Assembly: GCA_017460915.1 (NCBI GenBank)
Contig: JAFUAA010000018.1
Span: 1-53,303, forward strand
Length of the DNA stretch: 53,303 nucleotides
Direction: 5' to 3'
DNA from: Bacteroidales bacterium
GTDB lineage: Bacteria; Bacteroidota; Bacteroidia; Bacteroidales; F082
Part shown: piece after piece, positions 41,455-50,668 of the stretch
How the letters are laid out: each line of letters begins with the position of its first letter
Position numbering within the stretch: position 1 is the first letter of the stretch
Translations under genes and position numbers: made by a program
The notes under the pieces: generated by a model
Database searches by the model: none
The model's input: the letters and a program-made list of their open reading frames with translations, nothing else
Told to the model about the DNA's origin: nothing

Positions 41455-43533
41455 ATGATTGTCTGTATCGCCGAAAAACCAAGCGTCGCCCGCGACATCG
41501 CCAAAGTCCTTGGCGCCAATACTTCCCATGAAGGTTACATGGAAGGCAATGGCTATCAAGTGACTTGGACTTTCGGCCATCTCTGCACCTTGAAGGAGCC
41601 GCACGACTACACCGACCAATGGAAGGCTTGGGCGTTGAGCCGCCTGCCGATGATTCCGCAACGCTTTGGCATTAAGTTGATTCCGAACAATCCGACCTAC
41701 GAAAAGCAATTCAAAGTCATCGAATCCTTGTTCCAGAAAGCCGACAGCATCGTCAACTGCGGCGATGCGGGGCAGGAGGGCGAGCTCATCCAGCGTTGGG
41801 TGATGCAGAAGGCAGCCGTGCATTGTCCCGTGCAGCGCCTCTGGATTTCCTCCTTGACGGAAGAGGCTATCCGTGAGGGTTTCAAGTCGCTGAAAGACCA
41901 GTCGGAATACCAATCGCTCTACGAGGCGGGCCTGTCGCGCGCCATCGGCGACTGGCTGCTCGGCATGAACGCCACAAGGCTCTACACCTTGAAATACGGA
42001 CAAAACCGTCAGGTGTTGTCCATCGGTCGGGTGCAGACGCCCACTTTGGCGCTGATTGTCAATCGTTACCACGAAATCGCCAACTTCAAGCCGGAAGCCT
42101 ATTGGGTACTTTCGACTGTTTACCGCGACACGACTTTCACTGCCACCAAAGGCAGATACGGTTCCGTCGAGGAAGGCCAAAAGGATTTGCAAAGCGTAGA
42201 GGGAAAAGAGTTTACCGTGACCGATGTCAGCAAGAAGGAAGGCAAGGAAACTCCGCCGCGCCTTTACGACTTGACCTCTTTGCAGGTGGAGTGCAACAAG
42301 AAATACGGCTTCTCCGCCGACCAAACCTTGCAGACCATCCAAAGCCTCTACGAGAAGAAATACACCACTTATCCGCGTGTGGATACCACCTACTTGAGCG
42401 ATGACATCTATCCGAAATGCCCTGACATTCTGCATCGTCTGACGAATTATGCCGAACTCACTTCGCCATTGGCGGGCAAAAAATTGCCCAAGAGCAAGAA
42501 GGTGTTCGACAACAGCAAGGTCACCGACCACCACGCCATCATCCCGACGGGTGTGGTGCCGCAGGGCTTGTCGTTTGCCGAGGAAAAGGTCTATGACGAG
42601 GTCTGTCGCCATTTCATAGCCGTGTTCTATCCTGATTGTCAGTTTGCTACGACAACGGTGTTGGGCAAGGTGGAGGAAGTGGAGTTCAAGACTTCGGGCA
42701 AGCAGATTTTGGTTCCGGGGTGGCGCGAGGTCATCAAACCCGCAAAAGAGGTAGGAGGTATGAAGGATGAGGTAGGAAGTTGGAAGGAGGAGGGGGAGAG
42801 TGAAAAAGAGGACGAGGAGCGGACTTTGCCTGTCTTCGTGAAAGGCGAACACGGGCCGCACCAGCCGCAGTTGGCCGAGAAGTGGACCACACCGCCAAAA
42901 CCTTACACCGAGGCCACTTTGCTCCGCGCGATGGAAACGGCGGGCAAACTCGTTGATGACGAGTCGCTGCGCGAGGTGATGAAGGAGAACGGCATCGGGC
43001 GACCCTCCACCCGGGCGGCTATCATCGAGACTTTGTTTAAGCGCAACTATATCAAGAAGGTGCGCAAGAGCCTCGAACCCACGCCCACGGGCATCGAACT
43101 CATTGGTCTCATCCGCGAGGACCTGCTGAAAAGCGCCGAGCTGACGGGCATCTGGGAAAAGAAACTCCGTGAAATCGAGCAACATAAATACGAAGCCCGA
43201 CAATTCCTTGACGAACTGAAGCAGATGGTGAGGGAAATCGTTACCACGGTGATGTTAGACAATATCAATCGCCGCGTGACCGCGGCAGTGGAGGAGAAGC
43301 CAAAGAAATCCGCGCCAAAAAAAGCGGCTACAAAGAAAAGCATTTCTAAGAAAGCTTCGGAAGGCATAGAATCCAGCCAACGCACAGCCTCACGCGGGAA
43401 AGACAAGCCTTCCGGTAATGCCATTATCGGCCAGACTTGTCCACTTTGCGGCAAGGGGCATATTATTAAAGGAAAAACCGCTTACGGCTGCTCTGAGTGG
43501 CGGAGTGGGTGCGGGTGGCGAAAAGCGTTTTGA
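41455..43533 (+). CDS. topB: DNA topoisomerase III
   Basis: The protein has 692 residues from MIVCIAEKPSVARDIAKVLG, the TOPRIM start. It is a type IA topoisomerase that decatenates and relaxes DNA through a transient tyrosine-phosphate link. The TOPRIM acidic residues appear in NCGDAGQEGELIQRWV. The core SRAIGDWLLGMNATRLYTLKYG and GRVQTPTLALIV match the family. The active-site tyrosine lies in EKKYTTYPRVDTTYLS. A charged insertion (VGGMKDEVGSWKEEGESEKE) and a Lys/Ala-rich stretch (KKSAPKKAATKKSISKKA) precede a C-terminal zinc-ribbon-like CPLCGKGHIIKGKTAYGCSE. The upstream repeat array leaves no ordinary ribosome-binding site. Confidence 0.94.
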   Translation: MIVCIAEKPSVARDIAKVLGANTSHEGYMEGNGYQVTWTFGHLCTLKEPHDYTDQWKAWALSRLPMIPQRFGIKLIPNNPTYEKQFKVIESLFQKADSIVNCGDAGQEGELIQRWVMQKAAVHCPVQRLWISSLTEEAIREGFKSLKDQSEYQSLYEAGLSRAIGDWLLGMNATRLYTLKYGQNRQVLSIGRVQTPTLALIVNRYHEIANFKPEAYWVLSTVYRDTTFTATKGRYGSVEEGQKDLQSVEGKEFTVTDVSKKEGKETPPRLYDLTSLQVECNKKYGFSADQTLQTIQSLYEKKYTTYPRVDTTYLSDDIYPKCPDILHRLTNYAELTSPLAGKKLPKSKKVFDNSKVTDHHAIIPTGVVPQGLSFAEEKVYDEVCRHFIAVFYPDCQFATTTVLGKVEEVEFKTSGKQILVPGWREVIKPAKEVGGMKDEVGSWKEEGESEKEDEERTLPVFVKGEHGPHQPQLAEKWTTPPKPYTEATLLRAMETAGKLVDDESLREVMKENGIGRPSTRAAIIETLFKRNYIKKVRKSLEPTPTGIELIGLIREDLLKSAELTGIWEKKLREIEQHKYEARQFLDELKQMVREIVTTVMLDNINRRVTAAVEEKPKKSAPKKAATKKSISKKASEGIESSQRTASRGKDKPSGNAIIGQTCPLCGKGHIIKGKTAYGCSEWRSGCGWRKAF

Positions 43534-43584
43534 GCTTTTTTTGCGTTTTTTCTGTCTTTTTCTCCAAACGAATCATTATTTCGT

Positions 43585-43592
43585 TACCTTTG
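43585..43592 (+). promoter_or_regulatory. Promoter -7 box of the two-gene secreted-protein operon
   Basis: TACCTTTG, 23 bp before the ATG at 43616; it rules out the longer open frame from 43418. Confidence 0.65.
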
Positions 43593-43615
43593 CGCCGACA
43601 AATCCATGGGTTAAG

Positions 43616-44617
43616 ATGAAACGCCTGCCGTTTTTTGTTTGTGCGCTTGTTGCCGTTGTGCTTTCGACTTGCTCGCCTCAGCGCACTCACGACGTGGATT
43701 TCTATTATTGGAAGTCGAGGTGTGAGATAGGGGAGATCGAGCGCGAGTATTTCGGTCAATTGGAAAGCAAACGTTTGTTTGTCAGACTTTTCGATGTGGA
43801 TGTGGAAGGTGGCGTGGCTGTCCCAGTGGGGCAGATACAAGGTTTCGGCAAGGAACAATTGCCTTCCTGCGACGTCGAGGTCGTTCCCGTGGTGTTCATC
43901 ACCAATGAGACATTCCTTGCCAATGCGGATAATGAGGCCATCACCAGGCTGGCTACCAACGTCATCAATGGAGTGGCTCATTTTATGGGCGACGCTGGCT
44001 TGGATTTTGGTGAGATTCAAATCGACTGCGATTGGACCGAACGCACACGCTCGGCCTATTTCCGTTTCCTTACCAATTTGGCCGAGTTGTCGCAGCGAAG
44101 CGTCAGTTGCACGTTGCGTCTGCACCAGATTCACGACCGCGAACGCACGGGGGTGCCACCAGTCAAAAGGGGAAGCTTGATGTGTTATGCCACCTCCAAT
44201 CCCCAGAAAGGCATGACGCGCAATTCCATCCTTGACATGGAGCTGCTGAAGGCTTATACCACCAACATCAACGACTATCCCTTGGATTTCGATGTCATCC
44301 TGCCTATTTATTCGTGGGGCATCGTCACCAATCATTTCGGCCAGGTGAAACTCGTCAACGGACTGACCGCTGCCGACCTTGAGACGCCCATGTTCGAGAA
44401 ACAGGACGACAACCTGTATTTGGTGAAGGAGGAAGGCTTCCTGCAAGGTTTGTACGTCAACGCTGGCTTCACGGTGAAGATTGAGACCATCACGCCCGAG
44501 CTCCTTGCCGAGGCCAAACAATACCTTGACCGTCAGATTGACCGCGATTTTTGCTGGGTGTATTTCCATCTGAGCCGGGGCTTCCTTAGCCGATTTGCTA
44601 TTGACGAACTTAAATGA
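43616..44617 (+). CDS. Lipoprotein, DUF3142-like / TIM-barrel-like, function unknown
   Basis: The protein has 333 residues. MKRLPFFVCALVAVVLSTCS is a lipoprotein signal with the cysteine at residue 19. The body has a barrel-like order of strands: VDFYYWKSR, KRLFVRLFDVDVEGG, VEVVPVVFITNETF, FGEIQIDCDWTERTRSAYFR, SVSCTLRLHQI, GSLMCYATS and FDVILPIYSWGIV. The IQIDCDWTxxTRxxYFxFL stretch is like the substrate-cleft strand of DUF3142 and related glycosidase-like proteins. No catalytic claim is made. Its stop overlaps the next gene by 4 bp, so the two work together. Confidence 0.7.
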   Translation: MKRLPFFVCALVAVVLSTCSPQRTHDVDFYYWKSRCEIGEIEREYFGQLESKRLFVRLFDVDVEGGVAVPVGQIQGFGKEQLPSCDVEVVPVVFITNETFLANADNEAITRLATNVINGVAHFMGDAGLDFGEIQIDCDWTERTRSAYFRFLTNLAELSQRSVSCTLRLHQIHDRERTGVPPVKRGSLMCYATSNPQKGMTRNSILDMELLKAYTTNINDYPLDFDVILPIYSWGIVTNHFGQVKLVNGLTAADLETPMFEKQDDNLYLVKEEGFLQGLYVNAGFTVKIETITPELLAEAKQYLDRQIDRDFCWVYFHLSRGFLSRFAIDELK

Positions 44618-46875
44618 AACAAATTGTTATGCATATGCGAAAGAAACTCTTACTTGTGGCCGTCGTGCTGACGGTGTTTTGTGGCAAGTCCATCGCTTGC
44701 GGTGGCTGGGACGACTTCGATGGAGGCTATCACAACCTCTTTGCCCAAGAAATCATGCAAGATGCGCGTTACCGTCCGTTCCTGCTGACCTACGCCAGTA
44801 AGTATTACCCTGGCGATACGTTGCGCAACGGTAACATCGAAGAATGGCAGAAGTATTTGGGCTTGAGCTATGACGACACCAAATACTTGGTGTTCAGCTC
44901 GTCGCGCAGCGACCTCCAAAACCTCACCAAGGGCAAGACCGCTTCCGACAAGAACCTGGCCTTTGTCACACCCGAGTTTGCGCTGAGACACAAACAGGCG
45001 TTGCTTTATTTGGCATATGCCAAATACCTTGAGCCTTACATGCGCATCATTCCTGGCGAAAATGCCGACTTTTATTGGGACCTCCCGGAATACGAGTATA
45101 ATGCCGGCGACTTGGACTATGAGAAGGTGAAAACCGTGCTTACTAAGAGTTGGAACGCCGAGAGCGATGCCGAGCTGAAGTTGCGCTATGGCTATCAGTT
45201 GGTGCGTTTGGCACACTACACGCGCCGTTATCAGGAAGCCGTGCAACTCTTCGACCAATATGTGGAGCCGTTGAAGCTGCGTACAGAGATGTATTACTAC
45301 GCACTGAGCCAAAAAGCGGGTGCTTTGCGCGGCATGGGCGAGACCGAACGCGCCAACCGCGAGTTCATTCACGTGTTTTCCAACTCCGTCGACCTGAAGA
45401 CCGTGGCTTACAGTTCGTTGACCTTGGGTTGGGACCCCGAAATCAACTTTGCCGACTTTGTGGCCGGTGCCGCCGACATCAACGAACGCAACGACATCTA
45501 TTTCATGATGGGCTATGGCGACTTCAACAACCCCGTCAACGAAATCGAGAAAATCGTGGCTAACAATCCAGATGCCATTCAAGCCAAGGTGCTGATGGTG
45601 CGTGCCATCAACATGATGGAACACCGTTTGCTCAATGTCTATTACGCTTGGGGAGAAGGACAACGGTATCCTTCATGGTCGCCCGACGCTACTGACGACA
45701 AGGCATTCTTCCGTCAAGCTCTCAAGGTCAGCGATGCACAATGCGACAAGGCCTCCGACAAGAACTTCTGGAACCTCGCCTCGTCATATCTGCATTTCAT
45801 GAACCACGACTTCGAGCTGTCGAGCAACTATTTGGGCAAGGTGAAGTCGGACGACGACCTCTACATGACCATGGTGCGCAACCTGACCGCCTATATCGAT
45901 ATCTGCCGCCAGCCAGCCATCAATGCTGATGTCGAACGCGGCATTTTCGCCAAATATGCCGATTTGGTTAAGGGGAACGAAACGTATAGCTTCAATTCCG
46001 CCTATCCTAACTTTATCGATTTGGTGCTGGCCAACCGCTACGAGTTGCAAGGCGAGAAAGCCAAGTCGTTTTTGGCGCTCAACCACCTGAGCGAAATCGA
46101 GAATACCCCCAACGAGGCTCTTTTGGATGAAATCGAACGTTTCCTCAACAAGAAAAAGAAAACCCCGCTGGAAGAATATATTGCCGACGTTCGCACCAGT
46201 GACATGGCCAATCCCAACAACTATATCGCCTACGTGAAAGGTGTGCTGCGCCTTACCGACGGCGACTTCAAAGAGGCAAATAAACTGTTTGCAAAACAGA
46301 CGCGTCTTTCAGTCTCACGACGCATCTTTGGACACAACATCAATGTGTGGTTTAGCGGCGCTGAACGTGTCATCATGCACGACGACTACATCGAAGAGTT
46401 CTCTTTTATCCACGACAACATGAACGAACTTGAAGTGACCGATGCCTTGATGCAGCTCCAGAAAATAGGCGAAAAGAAAGGCGACGAGGCTGCAAAGGCC
46501 AACTACCTGATTGCCAATTTCTTCTATAATGTAAGCAGAACTGGCCATTTCCGCCAATACCTCCGTTTCGACAACAATAATGGCTTCAGCGACTATAAAT
46601 TCGGCAGCGATGCTGTCTATAAGAGTACCTTGGAACTGTCGGAGGCCTATCTGGAGAAGGCCGAGAAGACCGCCACTGACCGTGAGTTGAAGGCGCATAT
46701 CGTCTTCGCCCATGCCAAGAACGTCCAGCAAGTGATGGAAGGAAACGTCTCGTCATGGGATTACACAAAGGTGCTTCCTCTTGAGCAGTACCATGAGTTT
46801 GACCTGTATGCAGGAACCCAATACCACAAGGAAGTATTGTCCAACTGCTTGTATTACGACAAATACTATAATTAA
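44614..46875 (+). CDS. Secreted helical-repeat-like protein of unknown function
   Basis: The protein has 753 residues. It starts MKQIVMHMRKKLLLVAVVLT; the methionines at 6 and 8 are also possible starts. A signal peptide ends near GKSIACGGWDDFDGGYHNLF, and the cysteine there could be lipidated. The rest is strongly helical with recurring pairs such as RYGYQLVRLAHYTRRYQEAVQLFDQY and YYYALSQKAGALRGMGETER, suggesting TPR-like units. No enzymatic motif was seen. It overlaps the preceding lipoprotein gene by 4 bp and ends with a strong terminator, so the two form a complete envelope operon. Confidence 0.75.
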   Translation: MKQIVMHMRKKLLLVAVVLTVFCGKSIACGGWDDFDGGYHNLFAQEIMQDARYRPFLLTYASKYYPGDTLRNGNIEEWQKYLGLSYDDTKYLVFSSSRSDLQNLTKGKTASDKNLAFVTPEFALRHKQALLYLAYAKYLEPYMRIIPGENADFYWDLPEYEYNAGDLDYEKVKTVLTKSWNAESDAELKLRYGYQLVRLAHYTRRYQEAVQLFDQYVEPLKLRTEMYYYALSQKAGALRGMGETERANREFIHVFSNSVDLKTVAYSSLTLGWDPEINFADFVAGAADINERNDIYFMMGYGDFNNPVNEIEKIVANNPDAIQAKVLMVRAINMMEHRLLNVYYAWGEGQRYPSWSPDATDDKAFFRQALKVSDAQCDKASDKNFWNLASSYLHFMNHDFELSSNYLGKVKSDDDLYMTMVRNLTAYIDICRQPAINADVERGIFAKYADLVKGNETYSFNSAYPNFIDLVLANRYELQGEKAKSFLALNHLSEIENTPNEALLDEIERFLNKKKKTPLEEYIADVRTSDMANPNNYIAYVKGVLRLTDGDFKEANKLFAKQTRLSVSRRIFGHNINVWFSGAERVIMHDDYIEEFSFIHDNMNELEVTDALMQLQKIGEKKGDEAAKANYLIANFFYNVSRTGHFRQYLRFDNNNGFSDYKFGSDAVYKSTLELSEAYLEKAEKTATDRELKAHIVFAHAKNVQQVMEGNVSSWDYTKVLPLEQYHEFDLYAGTQYHKEVLSNCLYYDKYYN

Positions 46876-46895
46876 GGTCGGTCAGGACTTACGAA

Positions 46896-46932
46896 AAAAC
46901 AGGCTGCGGGATAGTCTCGCAGCCTGTTTTTC
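46896..46932. terminator. Bidirectional terminator
   Basis: AACAGGCTGCG and CGCAGCCTGTT form a perfect 11-bp stem around a 9-nt loop, flanked by A-run and T-run. It serves the secreted-protein operon on plus and pncB on minus. Confidence 0.85.
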
Positions 46933-46955
46933 TCTCAATTCTATCCCCTTAACGT

Positions 46956-48149
46956 TCACTCGATTTCCAGCGTCTTCTTGCAAATCTCAATCTCTTCGGG
47001 GTCGCCGGTGTATTTGCCGAGGTCGTCGCTGAGCTTGACCACTTTCTTCCAGTTGCGTTTTTCGGTGATTTTGGCTGCCGTGAGTTTCACCACGATGTTC
47101 ATGGCTTTCACGTTGTCCACGTCGCAAGTGAGGTGGGTGCCGATGCCGAACGAGTCTTGCATCCGGCCGTTGACGGCTTCGTGGATGGCGAGGGCTTCAT
47201 CGACATTCAGGCCGTTGCTGAAGATGATGGACTTCTGCGCCGGGTCAATGCCGAGTTCCTTGTATTTGGCGATGATTTCCTCCAAAGCCTCGTAGTTGTC
47301 GCCGCTGTCCACGCGCAGACCGTCGAACAATTTGGCGTGTAAAGTGGTGAAATTCTGGAAGAAAGCCTTCCGCGTGTAGGTGTCGTAGAGGAACACGCCG
47401 AGGCTGCCGGCATACACGTCCTGCCAATAGTCCATGGCAAGGTAGTTGGCCTCGTTGTAGCCGTAGAGCGAGCAAGTCTCGATGAACTGGTGGCTCATCG
47501 TGCCGATGGGGATGAGGTCGTATTTCATGGCCAACAGCACGTTGGACGTGCCCACAAAACAGGTCTTCGTGAACTGTTTTTGCGCCTCGATGAAACTGCG
47601 AATCACCAGGTCCTGATGCTCGAAGGAGAAACGACGGCGTGTACCGAAGTCGCTGAATTTCACTCCGTTGCCAATCAAACGTATGGCTTTGTCGTAGGAC
47701 TTCTTGTATTCCTTTTCGGCATCGTAATGCTCAAATTCACCTTTCAGTTCGTGCATCATTTCCGAAATGGTGGCTAAGATGGGCATTTCCCAAAACACGG
47801 TACGCCACAACAGTCCCGTCACGGTAATATGGAGGTGACCTTCAGCGTCTTGGCTCACTTCCACCTCGGAGGGTTTCATGCGGAAGCCTTTCAGGAAGGT
47901 GAAGAACCACAGCGGGAAGTAGTAGCATTTCCGTTTCATGAAACGTGCCTCCTCGTCGGTGATGTGGAGGTTGGCATAGCTGTCGAATTGTTCGCGGAGC
48001 TTCTCGGCGAAGCTTTCGGGATAGACCGTGTTGTTGCGGTCAACGAAAGTGTATTGTCCGATGGCGCGCGGGAACTTCTGGAGGTAGGCATAGCACACAC
48101 TAAAGGTGTAGAGGTCGTTGTCTAATAGGCTGTTGATGATTTGTCGCAT
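46956..48149 (-). CDS. pncB: Nicotinate phosphoribosyltransferase
   Basis: The protein has 397 residues, the usual length. It makes nicotinate mononucleotide from nicotinate and PRPP, with ATP hydrolysis, in the NAD salvage route. It begins MRQIINSLLDNDLYTFSVCY with the conserved LxNDLYxFSM-like opening. GTRRRFSFEHQDLVIRSF and VGTSNVLLAMKYDLIPIGTM follow, with the histidine in SHQFIETCSLYG corresponding to the phosphorylated histidine region. GLRVDSGDNYEALEEI, SNGLNVDEALAIHE and GIGTHLTCDVDN complete the site. It stands alone between a shared terminator and a REP-like repeat. Confidence 0.94.
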   Translation of the reverse strand: MRQIINSLLDNDLYTFSVCYAYLQKFPRAIGQYTFVDRNNTVYPESFAEKLREQFDSYANLHITDEEARFMKRKCYYFPLWFFTFLKGFRMKPSEVEVSQDAEGHLHITVTGLLWRTVFWEMPILATISEMMHELKGEFEHYDAEKEYKKSYDKAIRLIGNGVKFSDFGTRRRFSFEHQDLVIRSFIEAQKQFTKTCFVGTSNVLLAMKYDLIPIGTMSHQFIETCSLYGYNEANYLAMDYWQDVYAGSLGVFLYDTYTRKAFFQNFTTLHAKLFDGLRVDSGDNYEALEEIIAKYKELGIDPAQKSIIFSNGLNVDEALAIHEAVNGRMQDSFGIGTHLTCDVDNVKAMNIVVKLTAAKITEKRNWKKVVKLSDDLGKYTGDPEEIEICKKTLEIE

Positions 48150-48173
48150 GATTTTATTGTTTTGGGCGGTCTC

Positions 48174-48216
48174 TTCGACAAGCTCAGGGACTCTGGCGGT
48201 CGTTGAGCCTGTCGAA
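48174..48216. repeat. REP-like inverted repeat
   Basis: TTCGACAAGCTCAGGGA at 48174-48190 is nearly complementary to CGTTGAGCCTGTCGAA at 48201-48216. The TTCGACAxGCTCA type is a widespread dispersed repeat. It lies between the pncB start and the end of the phosphate operon. Confidence 0.65.
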
Positions 48217-48226
48217 ACGCCGCATA

Positions 48227-48880
48227 TTATAGTTTGCTAATTATACTCCTAACTTTATCCGATATATACTTCACTGAATTGGTCGTATTTTCAAGCACTT
48301 GCACCAAGTCCTTGCGTTTGATGATTTCGGTGAGGCTGTAGTCGTTGGTGAACAGTTTGCTGATGTAACTGGCATAAAGCTCGTCGTTATCGTGCTCCAA
48401 AGTCTTGATTTCGTGGCACAAACGGCTGATTTCCTTGGCTTTGCTTTTGTTGTTCAGGTATTCCAAATCGCGGATGATGGTGCCTAAGCTTTCGGCGGCG
48501 AACATGATGTTGTCCGTCATCGTGGCGAGGTCTTCGTCCACGTCGGTGAAACGGCGGGTGAGGATGATGTTGGCCGAGTCGTCGATGTGGTCGAGGAAAG
48601 TGTCCATCATCTCGGCCAGCTCGTGGACGTCTTCGCGCTCGAAAGGGGTGAGCACGGTGGCAAAGAGCTGGCTGTAGAAGTCGCGCAGCACTTCGTCGCC
48701 TTGGGTCTCGCAAGCCTTAATCTCCTTTTTCAAGCTCTCAAGTTGGTGAAGGTCGGTCTCGGTAATCATCTGCCGCAACAACTTGGCAGCTTTGCTGATG
48801 TAGTCGGCCTGATGGATGTAGAGCGGGTAGAACTTCTTTTCCTTGGGGACGAAAAATTGGAAGAAACTGTTGAGACTCAT
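48227..48880 (-). CDS. DUF47/PhoU-like protein, copy 1
   Basis: The protein has 217 residues and begins MSLNSFFQFFVPKEKKFYPL. The DUF47 (UPF0111) pattern is seen throughout. KAAKLLRQMITETD is followed by the metal-site-type E-x-x-x-D helices KKEIKACETQGDEVLRDFYS and FEREDVHELAEMMDTFLDHI. KTLEHDNDELYASYISKLF lies near the end. Such PhoU-like all-helical proteins are encoded next to PiT phosphate permeases and probably modulate them. It lies 4 bp after the permease gene. Confidence 0.9.
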   Translation of the reverse strand: MSLNSFFQFFVPKEKKFYPLYIHQADYISKAAKLLRQMITETDLHQLESLKKEIKACETQGDEVLRDFYSQLFATVLTPFEREDVHELAEMMDTFLDHIDDSANIILTRRFTDVDEDLATMTDNIMFAAESLGTIIRDLEYLNNKSKAKEISRLCHEIKTLEHDNDELYASYISKLFTNDYSLTEIIKRKDLVQVLENTTNSVKYISDKVRSIISKL

Positions 48881-48884
48881 GGCT

Positions 48885-49949
48885 TTACTTGATTAAGTGA
48901 AACAACAGGTTCAAGATGCCGCTGATGACGAGCGGCACGGGGATGGTGAGGATCCACGACAGGACGATGCGCCGTGCCGTGACCCATTTCACTGACTTCA
49001 CGCCGTCGGTGAGGCCCACGCCGATGACGCCGCCCGTGATGGTGTGCGTCGTGCTCACGGGAATGCCGAGGAATGAGGTGGCAATCAAGGTGGTAGCACC
49101 AGCGAATTCGGCTGAAAAGCCTCTCACAGGCGTGATTTTTGCCAAGCCACCGCCCATCGTCTTGATGACGTTCTTGCCGCCAATCAGGATGCCGAGCGAC
49201 ATGATGATGTAGCAGATAACGGCCAGAGTGTCAGGGATATGGAAGGCTTGACTGCTGTCGTAGAAGTTGGCGATGAACTCTTTCATTTCGAAGCTGACGC
49301 CCTGCGTGGTGAACACGCTGGCCATCAGCACGGCGATGATACCCATCGTCTTGGGCGCGTCGTTCGAGCCGTGGCCGATGCAGAAGGCCGCCGTCGAGAA
49401 ATGCTGCAACACCTTGAAAATCTTATCTACACGCTTGCGCGGTTGGTTTTTGAAGATTTTCAGGAAGATACACTCCAAAAAGAAACCCAAGAACAGCCCG
49501 ATGAGTGGCGATAAGACGATGAACGCCAAGGTGATAAGGATAGGCTTCATGTGTAGGACCGAACTGCCGTTGACGAACCATGCCGCCCCAATGATGCCGC
49601 CGATGAGGGCGTGCGAGGTGGAAATGGGCATGCCGTTTTTGGTGCAAACGGCCACCCAAATGGCCGCCCCGACGAGGGCCGAAAGGATAAGGTAAGGGTC
49701 GATGACGTGCTGGTCGGCGAAGTTGGCCATGGTGTTGCCCACGGCGAACTGCTGGTTGAGCACCAAACGGATGATAATGAATGCCGTAAATTCCCAAAAC
49801 GATGCCCAAATGATGGCTTGGATAGGCGTCATGACCTTGGTGGCGATGATGGTCGAGATGGAGTTGGCCGCGTCGTTCATGCCGTTGAGGAAGGTGAAAA
49901 CGAAGGCCAACAGGATGGACAAAATGATGGCTATGGTCAGGAGGTTCAT
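48885..49949 (-). CDS. PiT-family inorganic phosphate transporter
   Basis: The protein has 354 residues from the ATG at 49949; a GTG one codon earlier is possible. It is a low-affinity phosphate (metal-phosphate) symporter of the inner membrane. The duplicated PiT signature is present: FLNGMNDAANSISTIIATKV near the N-terminus and CIGHGSNDAPKTMGIIAVL in the second half, each with the G-x-NDxA/P core. It also has ISTSHALIGGIIGAAW and VSTTHTITGGVIGVGL. Its ATG overlaps the stop of DUF47 copy 2 (TGATG), so translation is coupled. Two DUF47 genes flank it. Confidence 0.93.
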   Translation of the reverse strand: MNLLTIAIILSILLAFVFTFLNGMNDAANSISTIIATKVMTPIQAIIWASFWEFTAFIIIRLVLNQQFAVGNTMANFADQHVIDPYLILSALVGAAIWVAVCTKNGMPISTSHALIGGIIGAAWFVNGSSVLHMKPILITLAFIVLSPLIGLFLGFFLECIFLKIFKNQPRKRVDKIFKVLQHFSTAAFCIGHGSNDAPKTMGIIAVLMASVFTTQGVSFEMKEFIANFYDSSQAFHIPDTLAVICYIIMSLGILIGGKNVIKTMGGGLAKITPVRGFSAEFAGATTLIATSFLGIPVSTTHTITGGVIGVGLTDGVKSVKWVTARRIVLSWILTIPVPLVISGILNLLFHLIK

Positions 49950-50599
49950 CACGATTGCTTTATGATAATGGTTTTCACGGTGTCGGTGACGTTCTTGGCG
50001 TGGTCGGTGGTGTCCTCGATGGCTTGGGCTATCTCCTTGTATTTCAGCAGCTCGATTTCGTCCTGCTCGTTGCTGAAGAGGTAGGAGATGTAGTCGCCAT
50101 AGATGTCGTCGACGGTATGCTCGATGTTGGTGACCTTCAGGCAGAGGTCGTCCAGCTCCTGGTGGTTCTTCCCGATGTCGTCCATGAGGCTGAAAATCTG
50201 CATCATCAGGTTGGCGTCTTCGTGGATGTTGTCGATGATTTCCTTGATTTGCTTGTCGATTTTCTTGGGGTTGTACATCAGGATGGTCTTGGCGGAGAAG
50301 TTGATGAAGTCGATGAACTTGTCGAGGTCCATGGCGAGGGCGTTCATGTCCTCGCGGTCGAAGGGCGTGACGAAAGCCTCGTTGAGCTCGATGTAGAACT
50401 CGCGCAGCAGCTCGTCGCCGGTGGTTTCCTGTTTCTTGATCATGCGGGAGAGCAGCTTACGCTCGTTTTGGTCGTCGCTTTTGACCAGTTCCTTGAGGTA
50501 TTTGGCTGCCACTTGTGCGGCCTCCGCCTGCTGCAAATAGGTGGGGAAGAAGTGCTTTTCGCGGTTTCCGCCCCGAGTGAAAAGGTTGTTCAGTGCCAT
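49949..50599 (-). CDS. DUF47/PhoU-like protein, copy 2
   Basis: The protein has 216 residues from MALNNLFTRGGNREKHFFPT at 50599; the TTG two codons earlier is not needed. It has the same fold pattern as copy 1: AQVAAKYLKELVKSDD, KKQETTGDELLREFYIELNE, FDREDMNALAMDLDKFIDFI and VTNIEHTVDDIYGDYISYLF. The acidic helix motifs match, but the sequences are clearly diverged, so this is an old duplication or two subfamilies. It is the first gene of the DUF47-PiT-DUF47 operon, with its own promoter 26 bp upstream. Confidence 0.9.
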   Translation of the reverse strand: MALNNLFTRGGNREKHFFPTYLQQAEAAQVAAKYLKELVKSDDQNERKLLSRMIKKQETTGDELLREFYIELNEAFVTPFDREDMNALAMDLDKFIDFINFSAKTILMYNPKKIDKQIKEIIDNIHEDANLMMQIFSLMDDIGKNHQELDDLCLKVTNIEHTVDDIYGDYISYLFSNEQDEIELLKYKEIAQAIEDTTDHAKNVTDTVKTIIIKQS

Positions 50600-50624
50600 T
50601 GGCAAATGAAGGTTGATTTGGGCG

Positions 50625-50632
50625 CAAAGGTA
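50625..50632 (-). promoter_or_regulatory. Promoter -7 box of the DUF47-PiT operon
   Basis: The minus strand reads TACCTTTG, 26 bp upstream of the ATG at 50599. It separates this operon from the Na/Pi cotransporter gene upstream. Confidence 0.6.
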
Positions 50633-50668
50633 CGAAACAATATTTTATCTTGAAAAAGAAATTTGGAA

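Noticed and set aside
41386-43203. A 605-codon minus-strand open frame
   Set aside because: It is antisense to topB and shows no signal, motif or promoter of its own.
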